Shown: in pieces, positions 1 through 7,581 of the stretch
Layout of the letters: each line of letters opens with the position of its first letter
How positions within the stretch are numbered: position 1 is the stretch's first letter
DNA from: Leptolyngbya subtilissima AS-A7
Lineage (GTDB): Bacteria; Cyanobacteriota; Cyanobacteriia; Phormidesmidales; Phormidesmidaceae
Assembly: GCF_039962255.1 (NCBI RefSeq)
Contig: NZ_JAMPKY010000005.1
Span: 186,001-250,000, forward strand
Direction of reading: 5' to 3'
Length of the DNA: 64,000 nucleotides
Notes under the pieces: model-generated
What the model saw: only the letters and a program-made list of their open reading frames with translations
Told to the model about the DNA's origin: nothing
Database searches by the model: none
Made by a program: the position numbers and the translations under genes

Positions 1-115
1 CTACAGTCTAGATAGTTAACAGCATTATGGTCTAGGAATATAGCTAACGCTTTTATTTGCTAATGATAGACAACGCTGTTTTTACGAAAAATTTTGTCGC
101 AAGGAGTATCTTGAT

Positions 116-616
116 ATGAACAGCATGAATAGTGAACAAAAATGTGCATTAGCACTGGGAATCATCTTTACCTTTTTAGGAATTGCTGGTTTCATTCCCG
201 CTCTTATCAACCTGCCTGGCGGAGGAATGGGAGCTAGTGTACCGGTAGACACAAGCGCAATTCCAGTTAGCGGTGGGCCTACTTACATAGCTGCTTACCT
301 AAGAGGTTTTGGCTATTTGTTTGGGCTCTTCCCGACTAACCTACTTCACAACATGGTTCACTTAGCCATCGGTGGTTTTGGTCTGTTTTCGGCTACGGGT
401 AAGGAAGGGGCATTTAGATACAATCGATTCTTTGCTATTAGCTATTTGCTGCTTGCCGTTATGGGGTTGATTCCGCTCTCAAATACCCTCTTTGGTATCA
501 TGCCCATCTTTGGCAACAACGTTTGGTTCAACGCTGTAACAGGGGCGATCGCGGCTTACTTCGCCTTCGTCTGGCATCCTAGCCATCCCGAATCGACAGC
601 TCCTTCTACTCAATAG
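116..616 (+). CDS. DUF4383-type small integral membrane protein
   Basis: The 166-residue product is strongly hydrophobic, with about four membrane segments (near residues 10-30, 60-85, 100-125 and 135-155). The stretch around residues 60-100, with the pattern LFPTNLLHNMVHLAIG, is typical of the DUF4383 family, whose function is unknown. The start is supported by an AAGGAG ribosome site at 102-107, 8 bases before the ATG; a second ATG three codons later is also possible. The gene ends in a strong terminator hairpin and faces the symporter gene tail to tail. Its base composition is somewhat more AT-rich than the rest of the window. Confidence 0.75.
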   Translation: MNSMNSEQKCALALGIIFTFLGIAGFIPALINLPGGGMGASVPVDTSAIPVSGGPTYIAAYLRGFGYLFGLFPTNLLHNMVHLAIGGFGLFSATGKEGAFRYNRFFAISYLLLAVMGLIPLSNTLFGIMPIFGNNVWFNAVTGAIAAYFAFVWHPSHPESTAPSTQ

Positions 617-680
617 TCGTTTAATAGCTTTGCTATTGGCTGGCGCTATAAATTGACTCTATAGACGTCAGGTTTTGCCC

Positions 681-720
681 TAAGCGCACGGTTGATTTTT
701 GACCGTGCGCTTATTTAGTT
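681..720 (+). terminator. Terminator hairpin after the DUF4383 gene
   Basis: A perfect 12-bp inverted repeat (TAAGCGCACGGT at 681-692 and its complement at 702-713) encloses a 9-base loop and is followed by TTTAGTT. It lies 64 bases past the stop codon and fits an intrinsic terminator. Confidence 0.7.
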
Positions 721-840
721 CTCAGCTGTCGCTTACCGCAAGGCTTAGATTAATCCTGTTTACGAGCTGCGGGCTCAATGTCTCGGTCTTGAAGACGACT
801 GATAACGAAATCGATTTGGTAAACCCCGATCCATAATCAG

Positions 841-882
841 GAACCCCGTAGGGGCGTAGCATGCTACGCCCCTACGGGGTTC
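841..882. repeat. 42-bp perfect palindrome of the GTAGGGGC family
   Basis: Every base from 841 to 882 pairs with its mirror position around a central GCATGC. The core GTAGGGGC...GCCCCTAC is shared with palindromes at 37459, 52517 and 56135. It sits between two convergent genes, so it could act as a bidirectional terminator. Confidence 0.8.
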
Positions 883-902
883 ATTCGGAATTTGGTTGAG
901 AC

Positions 903-2435
903 CTATAGCAGTGGATCATTCGCCTGGCGCTGTGTATCGGTCAAACCATCAGCCGCAAGCGTATTGTTTTCCCCGTAAGCGCGGATGTCGCGGCTGAGAA
1001 TGCCGAAGTCGAAGACCTCCGTCTTACCGCTCTGGGCTTTAATCTGGATCCATATCAGGCAGACTAGCGTCGATACCACGACGGGGGCGGCAAAGCTAAC
1101 CAGCAGATCGCCTGCAAAGGGTAGACCGTTCCAGGGGCTGAAGTCGGGTCGGGGGAAGAATAGAGCACCCGTTGCGATCGCCACTACTGCACTCCAAAAC
1201 GCCATCGTTCCCGTCAACCGTCGCGAATATAGGCCAAACAGCACCGGAAATACTGCTCCGGCGCAAATCAAGTCGGCCAGCAAAAACAGGTACAGCACGT
1301 TGTATCCCTGAGAGGCAATCAGAATGGCGGGAATGCCGATTAGCACGGTTAGAATGCGCGAGGCCCGCAAAATGCCCGCCGTGGGCGTGGTCGGCATCAG
1401 CCGCACCAAATCGAGGGTAAAAACACTCGCGATGCCGTTCAGTAGTGCACTCAGGGTACTCATCACCAGGGCTAGCACCAGCAGCAAAATGCCCATGCCC
1501 ACCCAGGTAGGCAGCTCCAAGGCCTGAACCAGCGAGAAAAAGGCGCGATCGTCGTTGAAGCCAAAGTGCATAGCCAAGATGCCCAGCATCCCTGCGAGCA
1601 ACAGCATGGGCCAAATGACTAAAGACGACCCTAGAAAAGACCGCCGCACAACGGTGTTGGTTTTGCAGGCATAGACCCGTTGCCAGTTGCCCTGGTTAAA
1701 CATTTCGGCTGCAATCACGGCGATCACCAGGGTGGCGCCAAACTTAATGCCGGGGCCGTTAGCTAGGCTCAGCAGTTCTGGCGCAGACTGGGTCACGGGG
1801 GCGATCGCATTCCCCCATCCTCCTAGGGCAACTACCGCTACGCCAAAGCTGAGCAGCAGCAGCGGCACGATCACCACAAACTGCAGGGCATCGGTAAAGA
1901 TAGACGCCTCTAGCCCGCCGACAACGGTGTAGATGAAGACCCCGGTAATGACGAGCAGGGCAGTTAACCAGAGGGGCACCCCGGCCATCAGTTCGACCGC
2001 TTTGGCGATCGCCGTCAGCTCCGCCGCCAGGTAAATGAACATGTAAAACACCCCAATGCCCAGGGTCAGCAAGTACATGGCCTGGCCATAGCGGTGAAGC
2101 ACGTACTCATTCAGCGAGTGACCGTTGGGCATCAAAAACCGCATGCGGGTGCCCAGAAATGCCAGCATTGCCGCTGGGGTAGCCTGCCCAATGCAGTAGC
2201 CCACAATGCCCGCAATGCCGCTGGTGGCTCCCACCTCGGGTGGGCTAAATAAAATCCAAGCGCCTACGGCCGAGGCGACGATGGTCGCTAAGGCCATGCC
2301 GGTGCCCACCCGGTTACGGCTCACCACGTAATCTTCTAAGGTGATGGTGTGGCGGCTCGCTTGCAGCAAACCCAGCAGGGTAAAGCTAGCCACGGTTACT
2401 AAGATGACAGCGATCGCTGTGGCACCAATGGTCAT
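903..2435 (-). CDS. Sodium:solute symporter under TPP riboswitch control (candidate thiamine-precursor transporter)
   Basis: The 510-residue protein has roughly 13 hydrophobic segments and the character of the sodium:solute symporter (SSS) superfamily, for example the N-terminal block ending LEDYVVSRNRVG and the glycine-rich VGGLEASIFTDALQF segment. The ATG at 2435 is chosen because AGGT lies 8 bases upstream; a TTG seven codons earlier is the alternative. A thiamine pyrophosphate riboswitch lies about 200 bases upstream on the same strand. This suggests import of thiamine or its pyrimidine precursor, as proposed for the SSS-family ThiV proteins. The family is clear from sequence; the substrate is inferred from the riboswitch only. 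Confidence 0.85.
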   Translation of the reverse strand: MTIGATAIAVILVTVASFTLLGLLQASRHTITLEDYVVSRNRVGTGMALATIVASAVGAWILFSPPEVGATSGIAGIVGYCIGQATPAAMLAFLGTRMRFLMPNGHSLNEYVLHRYGQAMYLLTLGIGVFYMFIYLAAELTAIAKAVELMAGVPLWLTALLVITGVFIYTVVGGLEASIFTDALQFVVIVPLLLLSFGVAVVALGGWGNAIAPVTQSAPELLSLANGPGIKFGATLVIAVIAAEMFNQGNWQRVYACKTNTVVRRSFLGSSLVIWPMLLLAGMLGILAMHFGFNDDRAFFSLVQALELPTWVGMGILLLVLALVMSTLSALLNGIASVFTLDLVRLMPTTPTAGILRASRILTVLIGIPAILIASQGYNVLYLFLLADLICAGAVFPVLFGLYSRRLTGTMAFWSAVVAIATGALFFPRPDFSPWNGLPFAGDLLVSFAAPVVVSTLVCLIWIQIKAQSGKTEVFDFGILSRDIRAYGENNTLAADGLTDTQRQANDPLL

Positions 2436-2631
2436 AGAAACGCACCTCACAAACAACGGTGTGGCGCTAGAGGGCGTTCCTGGGCGGGTCGTTGGGTAAG
2501 TGAGGACGGGTGAAATCGAACGCTACAAAGCTACAGCTAGTGAGCATCAGTTTTATGCTGACACCTCAACTAATTGTTCTAGAACACTTTCTAGAACACC
2601 TATAGGCTCGTCGTTTCGGTCTGTGACCTCA

Positions 2632-2715
2632 AGCAACGCTTTCCTCCGCTGGTATCAACCAGGTCAGGTTCTGAGGGTATGATCTCAGTCCAATTGCTCG
2701 GACACCCCTAGCTTG
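2632..2715 (-). promoter_or_regulatory. TPP (thi-box) riboswitch
   Basis: Read on the minus strand, the region carries the conserved blocks of the THI element in order: AGGGGTGTCC, then ACTGAGATCATACCC, then GAACCTGACCTGG, then ATACCAGCGGAGG. These match the pyrimidine- and pyrophosphate-binding arms of the TPP aptamer. The aptamer precedes the sodium:solute symporter by about 200 bases. The leader in between holds two TTCTAGAA palindromes (2577-2584 and 2589-2596) and an AGCAT/ATGCT hairpin (2543-2559) that could belong to the expression platform. Confidence 0.93.
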
Positions 2716-2900
2716 ATAGCATCCTACCACTGGTGTTTGCAGCAAGCGCAAATGGGTTACAGTTCCGCAGCGCTTGCCCGCAGGAAAATTCCATTTTTGT
2801 CGCCAAATGCTGTTCAAAAACGGATTTACTGTCCCTTTGAGGGAGCTACAGAGCGCATCTCTGACCTCAAAAACCGGGGGATTTAACTCAGACTCTAGTC

Positions 2901-3872
2901 CTATATTTGTTTTAAGTGGTGCAGGCTAAAGAGCTGATTCTCATCCGTCCAAACCTGTACTGGCTTGAAACCCGCTTCCATCGCCAAAAGCTGAAACTCA
3001 TCCACCGTGTATTTATAGGAGTGCTCAGTACGCAGGGTTTCGCCCTGGCGAAAGGAAATCTCGGCATCGCCCAGGCGCACGGTTTGGTCGCAGAGGCTGG
3101 CGATCGCCATCTCAATCCGTCCCTGGGACTCGTTGTAGTGCGCCCGATACTCAAACTGGGACAGGTCAAAATCGGCCTCCAGTTCTCGGTTGATCCTCTC
3201 CAGCACATTTAGGGCGAAGGCTGCTGAAACCCCTTGGGCATCGTCGTAGGCGGGTTCGAGAATGGCGGCAGATTTCTTTAGATCTACGCCAACAATCAAG
3301 TCACCCAGCACCGCCACGGTTTTGAGGAAAGTGATCACCTCGGCAGGCTCCAGATTGCCAATGGAAGAACCGGGAAAAAAGCCGATGGTGGGGCGATTCT
3401 GTAGCTCAGGGATGGCGGCGATGGGCAGGGGTTGAGTGTAGTCAGCACAGACGGCGATCGCATCCAATCCACCAAAATCCTGCATCAGCGCCGCGCAGGC
3501 CTCCTGCAAGTGCTGCCGCGAAATGTCTACCCCCACATAGGTCGTCACCTGAGGGGCAGCGCCCAGCAAAATGCGAATCTTCTGGCTACTGCCGCTGCCC
3601 AGTTCAACCAAGACGCGGTGATCTAGAGCCGCCGCAATATCCTCCGCATGGGCACGCAAAATAGCCATCTCGGTGCGGGTGAGGTAATACTCCGGCAGCT
3701 GACAGATGGCATCAAACAGCTCAGACCCCCGCTTGTCGTAGAGAAACTTAGGAGAAAGCGTCTTTTGCGGCTGACTCAGACCCCGCAGCACTGCGCCGCG
3801 AAAATCTTCCACTGGCGGATGAAAGTCGTAGAGCTTGACGGGAGAGGGCTTGGTTTGGGAGGTGGGGGGCAT
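2901..3872 (-). CDS. egtD: L-histidine N-alpha-methyltransferase (ergothioneine synthesis)
   Basis: EgtD transfers three methyl groups from S-adenosylmethionine to histidine, giving hercynine, the first step of ergothioneine synthesis. The 323-residue length is typical. Visible family marks are the N-terminal LYDKRGSELFDAICQLPEYYLTR region, split here as LYDKRGSELFD and PEYYLTRTE (about residues 44-70), the SAM-binding motif ELGSGSSQK near residue 90, and the C-terminal EHSYKY...DEF region. It lies downstream of egtB on the same strand, 181 bases away, so the two probably form an operon. The spacer holds a tandem repeat. The ATG at 3872 begins a short variable tail before the conserved core. 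Confidence 0.93.
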   Translation of the reverse strand: MPPTSQTKPSPVKLYDFHPPVEDFRGAVLRGLSQPQKTLSPKFLYDKRGSELFDAICQLPEYYLTRTEMAILRAHAEDIAAALDHRVLVELGSGSSQKIRILLGAAPQVTTYVGVDISRQHLQEACAALMQDFGGLDAIAVCADYTQPLPIAAIPELQNRPTIGFFPGSSIGNLEPAEVITFLKTVAVLGDLIVGVDLKKSAAILEPAYDDAQGVSAAFALNVLERINRELEADFDLSQFEYRAHYNESQGRIEMAIASLCDQTVRLGDAEISFRQGETLRTEHSYKYTVDEFQLLAMEAGFKPVQVWTDENQLFSLHHLKQI

Positions 3873-3880
3873 GGGGAGTG

Positions 3881-4066
3881 GGTGAGTAGGGGAGTGGATG
3901 AGTGGGAGGGTGGATGGGTGGATGAGTGGGAGGGTGGATGGGTGGATGAGTGGGAGGGTGGATGGGTGGATGAGTGGGAGGGTGGATGCGATGCTGGCGT
4001 GAAACTTACCCGCCTACCCACCTACTCGCATACCCGCCTACCCATCCACCCATCTACCCATCCACT
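3881..4066. repeat. 24-bp tandem repeat array in the egtB-egtD spacer
   Basis: From 3901 a 24-base unit (AGTGGGAGGGTGGATGGGTGGATG, given here as AGTGGGAGGG plus TGGATGGGTGGATG) is repeated almost exactly three times (3901, 3925, 3949), with a partial fourth copy ending near 3988. From about 4009 to 4066 the same motif runs in the opposite orientation as ACCCATCCACCC units, so the two halves could fold together. The right part overlaps the last codons of egtB. Short relatives lie at 14784-14825, 18430-18452 and 27225-27257. Confidence 0.9.
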
Positions 4067-5373
4067 CCCTTCGCTAGCCGCAGGCCGCTAAACTGCCACC
4101 GGGCGCTGGGGGGAAAGAAATTGCGGTAGCTGGGGCGAATGTGGTCGGGCGGAGTCACGCAGGATCCACCGCGTAGCACCATTTGGTTGCACATAAACTT
4201 GCCGTTGTATTCTCCCACGGCGCCAGGGGCGGGGCGAAAGCCGGGGTAGGGCAGGTAGGCGCTCTGGGTCCATTCCCACACATCGCCGTAGAGCTGCTGA
4301 AGTTTCTGGGATTTCGATGCGGGTTGCGGGTGCAGATGGTCGGCGGCGAGGAGATTGCCTTGGATAGAAACTCCTGAGGCAGCGACTTCCCATTCGGCTT
4401 CGGTGGGGAGGCGATCGCCCCGCCACTGGGCAAAGGCATCGGCCTCAAAGTAGCTGAGGTGGCATACAGGTGCCGCTGGGTTCACGGGCTGCATGCCGCC
4501 CAGCGTAAACACCCACCACTCCCCGTCGCGCTGCTCCCAGTACAGAGGTGCTTGCCAGCCTTCGCTCTGCACCATGCCCCAGCCCTCAGCGAGCCAGTGG
4601 GCAGCGGTCTGGTAGCCTTTGTCAGCAATAAATTCTAGATATTCGCCGTTGGTGACGAGGCGGTTGGCCAGGGCAAAATCTTGGAGATAGACCCGATGGG
4701 CTGGGCTTTCGTTGTCAAAGGCAAACCCAGAAGATTGATGGCCAAGGTCATAGAGGCCGCCGCGAAAATCCACGAATGCCAGCGGTGTTAGGGGTTGAAC
4801 CTGTCCCAAGGCGACGTCTGAACGGTAGACCGGGCGCAGGGGATTGATTGCTAGGTTGTATTTGAGGTCGGTGAGGATGAGTTCTTGGTGTTGCTGCTCG
4901 TGGTGCAGCCCGAGGGTGGTCAGTTCTGCCACGGCGGGATGGTCGGCGCGATGGCCCTCTCGGGCCGGTCCTTGACCATCGCACAGTAGCCTTTCCATTG
5001 CTGCATCTACATGGGCGCGATATTCGTAGACCTCTTTTACTGTGGGGCGCGACAGCAGGCCGCGCTGAGGTCGAGGATGGCGATCGCCCACTGCCTCATA
5101 GTAGGAGTTAAACAAGTAGCCGTAGCCGGGGTGAAATTCTCGGTAGCCTGCGAGGTGGGGGCGCAGCAGAAAGGTCTCAAAAAACCAGCTAGTGTGGGCT
5201 AGATGCCACTTAGGAGGACTGACATCAGCCATGCTCTGTACGCCATAGTCTTCAATCTCAAGCGGTTCACAGAGGGTCTCGCTGAGGTGGCGCACAGCCC
5301 AATATTGAGCAACCAAATCAGTGGCGGTCAAGGAGACGTCTAGAGGTGGTGCAAGGGGTGAAGAAAGCGTCAT
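4054..5373 (-). CDS. egtB: Hercynine oxygenase, sulfoxide synthase of ergothioneine synthesis
   Basis: EgtB is a non-haem iron enzyme that uses oxygen to join hercynine to a thiol donor. The 439-residue protein has an N-terminal DinB-like domain with the iron ligands: a WHLAHTSWFFE block near residue 56 and the HX3HXE motif HEQQHQE at residues 158-164. It also has a C-terminal formylglycine-generating-enzyme-like domain (about 190-435, with RLPTEAEWE, GDVWEW, LRGGS and RPSYRN). The ATG at 5373 is preferred; a TTG ten codons upstream is possible. The final residues (VDG) are encoded by the flanking repeat, so the repeat has shaped the C-terminus. The sulfur donor cannot be told from sequence alone. 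Confidence 0.92.
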   Translation of the reverse strand: MTLSSPLAPPLDVSLTATDLVAQYWAVRHLSETLCEPLEIEDYGVQSMADVSPPKWHLAHTSWFFETFLLRPHLAGYREFHPGYGYLFNSYYEAVGDRHPRPQRGLLSRPTVKEVYEYRAHVDAAMERLLCDGQGPAREGHRADHPAVAELTTLGLHHEQQHQELILTDLKYNLAINPLRPVYRSDVALGQVQPLTPLAFVDFRGGLYDLGHQSSGFAFDNESPAHRVYLQDFALANRLVTNGEYLEFIADKGYQTAAHWLAEGWGMVQSEGWQAPLYWEQRDGEWWVFTLGGMQPVNPAAPVCHLSYFEADAFAQWRGDRLPTEAEWEVAASGVSIQGNLLAADHLHPQPASKSQKLQQLYGDVWEWTQSAYLPYPGFRPAPGAVGEYNGKFMCNQMVLRGGSCVTPPDHIRPSYRNFFPPSARWQFSGLRLAKGVDG

Positions 5374-5872
5374 TTTGGGGATTTTGGGGGATATTGCTGG
5401 CAATTGTGACAGATAGCACTCGCCACAAAATGATGACTACCTTAACGTGTCTGAAAACTTCCTGAGAGTATTTCGGCTCTAGCCTCATTCCAAACCATGC
5501 TCTACTGAACGGTTGGTTTCAGTAACCTGGGCTAGGATTCTCAGTTAGATGGAATACCCGTGGAAAGTCTTGCTTCAGCTTGAACCCTAGGGTTGACCCA
5601 AACATCTATCTATGGAGAAACATCCCATGGCCGTTTCAGGGCAAAACCTCTCCACGAGTGGTACGGTTCTGCCTACCCAACAACAAAACCTAGCCTGTTA
5701 ACTTAGTTACATGGGTTTCAGGAATGACTGAGCGACTCCATGTAGATAGTCAACAGTGACGTAAACAACAAAAAGTTAGGGTTCTAATCCCAATGGGGAA
5801 CAATAACCCTATCCAGCTCAATTCGATAAACCCAGGCCGCACGCACACTGCTAGCCAAGCGAGGTATCTCCT
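5374..5872. other. Intergenic region between egtB and the DUF760 gene
   Basis: This 499-base spacer separates two divergent genes and should hold both promoters, but no convincing -35/-10 pair was picked out. A 29-codon open frame (5612-5701, plus strand) begins ATG GAG AAA CAT and ends in Cys-stop, without a clear ribosome site. No RNA gene was recognised. Confidence 0.5.
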
Positions 5873-6223
5873 GTGAGCAATTCTTCCGGTAAAGCCCAAG
5901 ACCTTTTCAACGGCTTCAAAAACTCCTCTGAGCATCCCAACTCCCTCATGCAGTACGTCCATGGCATGAGCCCTGAGACGATTGCCCAGCTCTCTAATCC
6001 TGCCTCTACTGAAGTGCAGCAGATGATGGAACACAACATTATCGGCTTGCTCGGTGGGCTGCCGTCTCAGCACTTTGACGTAGAAATCACCACCAACCGC
6101 GAAAACCTGGGTCGTCTGCTGGCCTCTGCTATGATGAGCGGGTATTTTCTGCGGGGTGCCGAACAGCGCATGGCCTTCGAGGACTCGCTGATGTCGGCCG
6201 AATCTGTCCCTGAGATTGAGTGA
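5873..6223 (+). CDS. DUF760 family protein
   Basis: This 116-residue soluble protein matches the DUF760 family of cyanobacteria and chloroplasts. The diagnostic part is residues 45-105: MMEHNIIGLLGGLPSQHF, then a RENLGRLLASAMMSGYFLR helix pair and EQRMAFE. The start is a GTG with GAGGT about 8 bases upstream. Function is unknown. Its stop codon overlaps the GTG start of mutY by four bases, so the two genes are probably translationally coupled. Confidence 0.85.
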   Translation: MSNSSGKAQDLFNGFKNSSEHPNSLMQYVHGMSPETIAQLSNPASTEVQQMMEHNIIGLLGGLPSQHFDVEITTNRENLGRLLASAMMSGYFLRGAEQRMAFEDSLMSAESVPEIE

Positions 6224-7506
6224 GCCATAGTCAACCACCCGTCCCAGCGAATCAGCCAAGTTTCAATTCCTCCTTTGGCCATCGCCGTTCTACCGCGCGC
6301 GATACTGAGGGTTCTTACACAACGAGCAAAAGGAGGGTTCTAAACCAGTCCCCCCTTTCCCCTAATCCGGCCCTGGCGACTCTGCCCTGGCCGGATTTTC
6401 CTGTTGAGGCGTTGCGGGCAGAGCTGTTGGCTTGGTATGGCGACTGTGGCCGCACCCTGCCCTGGCGCAATATCGACAACCCCTACGCCATTTGGATCTC
6501 GGAGATCATGCTCCAGCAGACCCAGGTGAAGACGGTACTGCCCTACTACCAGCGGTGGCTAGAGCAGTTCCCCACTGTGGAGGCGCTGGCCGCTGCCGAT
6601 CAGCAAACGGTGCTCAAAGCCTGGGAGGGGTTGGGCTATTACGCCCGCGCCCGCAACCTACACCAGGCCGCCCAACGCATTGTGGCCGAGCACAATGGCG
6701 AAATTCCCAAGGATTTTGACACCATCACTACGCTGCCCGGCATTGGCAAAACCACGGCGGGGGGCATTCTCAGCTCAGCCTTTAACCTGCCCCACGCCAT
6801 TCTCGACGGCAATGTGAAGCGGGTGCTGGCCCGGCTGGTGGCGCTGCCGGTGCCCCCAGCCAGAGCGCTCAAGGATCTTTGGCAACTCTCAGAAGTTTTG
6901 CTAGATCCGACGAACCCCCGCGACTTTAACCAGGCGTTGATGGATCTGGGCGCAACCCTGTGTACGCGGCGCAATCCGCAGTGCGATCGCTGCCCCTGGC
7001 AGGCCCACTGCCAAGCCTATAATCGCAATATTCAATCGGAGCTGCCCATGTCAGAAACCAAAGGCCCCCTGCCCCATAAGCAAATCGGCGTCGCTGTGAT
7101 TTGGAATGGGCAAGACCAAATTCTGATCGATCGCCGCAAGCAAGAAGGGCTTCTGGGCGGGCTGTGGGAGTTCCCAGGCGGCAAAATCGAGCCCGGCGAG
7201 ACAATCGAGGACTGTATCGCGCGAGAAATTCAGGAAGAACTGGGGATTGAAATTGCGGTAGGCGATCGCCTCTGCACTGTCACTCATGCCTATTCGCACT
7301 TTAAAGTCACCCTCAACGTGCACCACTGCACCCATCTAAGCGGCGAGCCCCAACCGATCGAGTGCGACGAGGTGCGCTGGGTCACCCTAGACACCATTGA
7401 GGAATACCCCTTTCCCAAAGCCAACATCCACATCATTAATGCTCTACGGGCCTACGCGGCGGGGCAAACACCCTTGGATGTGGTCGAAACTGCGCCTTTA
7501 ACGTAA
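6220..7506 (+). CDS. mutY: A/G-specific adenine DNA glycosylase with C-terminal Nudix domain
   Basis: MutY removes adenine mispaired with 8-oxoguanine. In the 428-residue reading the catalytic glutamate is E95 (SEIMLQQTQV), the helix-hairpin-helix is LPGIGKTTAGG (172-182), the catalytic aspartate is D196 (LDGNVKRV), and the iron-sulfur cluster ligands are C248, C255, C258 and C264. A Nudix domain follows, with a complete Nudix box at about 321-343, a C-terminal arrangement that recognises the oxidised base. The first 60 or so residues form a low-complexity extension before the conserved core. The GTG start overlaps the upstream stop (GTGA). A shorter product from an internal start cannot be excluded. 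Confidence 0.92.
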   Translation: MSHSQPPVPANQPSFNSSFGHRRSTARDTEGSYTTSKRRVLNQSPLSPNPALATLPWPDFPVEALRAELLAWYGDCGRTLPWRNIDNPYAIWISEIMLQQTQVKTVLPYYQRWLEQFPTVEALAAADQQTVLKAWEGLGYYARARNLHQAAQRIVAEHNGEIPKDFDTITTLPGIGKTTAGGILSSAFNLPHAILDGNVKRVLARLVALPVPPARALKDLWQLSEVLLDPTNPRDFNQALMDLGATLCTRRNPQCDRCPWQAHCQAYNRNIQSELPMSETKGPLPHKQIGVAVIWNGQDQILIDRRKQEGLLGGLWEFPGGKIEPGETIEDCIAREIQEELGIEIAVGDRLCTVTHAYSHFKVTLNVHHCTHLSGEPQPIECDEVRWVTLDTIEEYPFPKANIHIINALRAYAAGQTPLDVVETAPLT

Positions 7507-7581
7507 ATAAACCGCCATAGTTTACAGACATCGCTCTTTTCCTCGGTTTTGATAGAAAAGATTGTGTGGAGCGCTGTGGCT

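Noticed and set aside
3901-3988. Regular repeats that might look like a CRISPR array
   Set aside because: The 24-bp units are directly adjacent with no unique spacers, so this is a tandem repeat.
3648-4091. A 147-codon plus-strand frame with repeated WEGGWVDE
   Set aside because: It is antisense to egtD and the repetitive part is simply the 24-bp DNA repeat translated; there is no ribosome site or family match.
5750-6259. A 169-codon minus-strand frame opposite the DUF760 gene
   Set aside because: DUF760 on the plus strand has clear family residues; the opposite frame is a codon-bias shadow.
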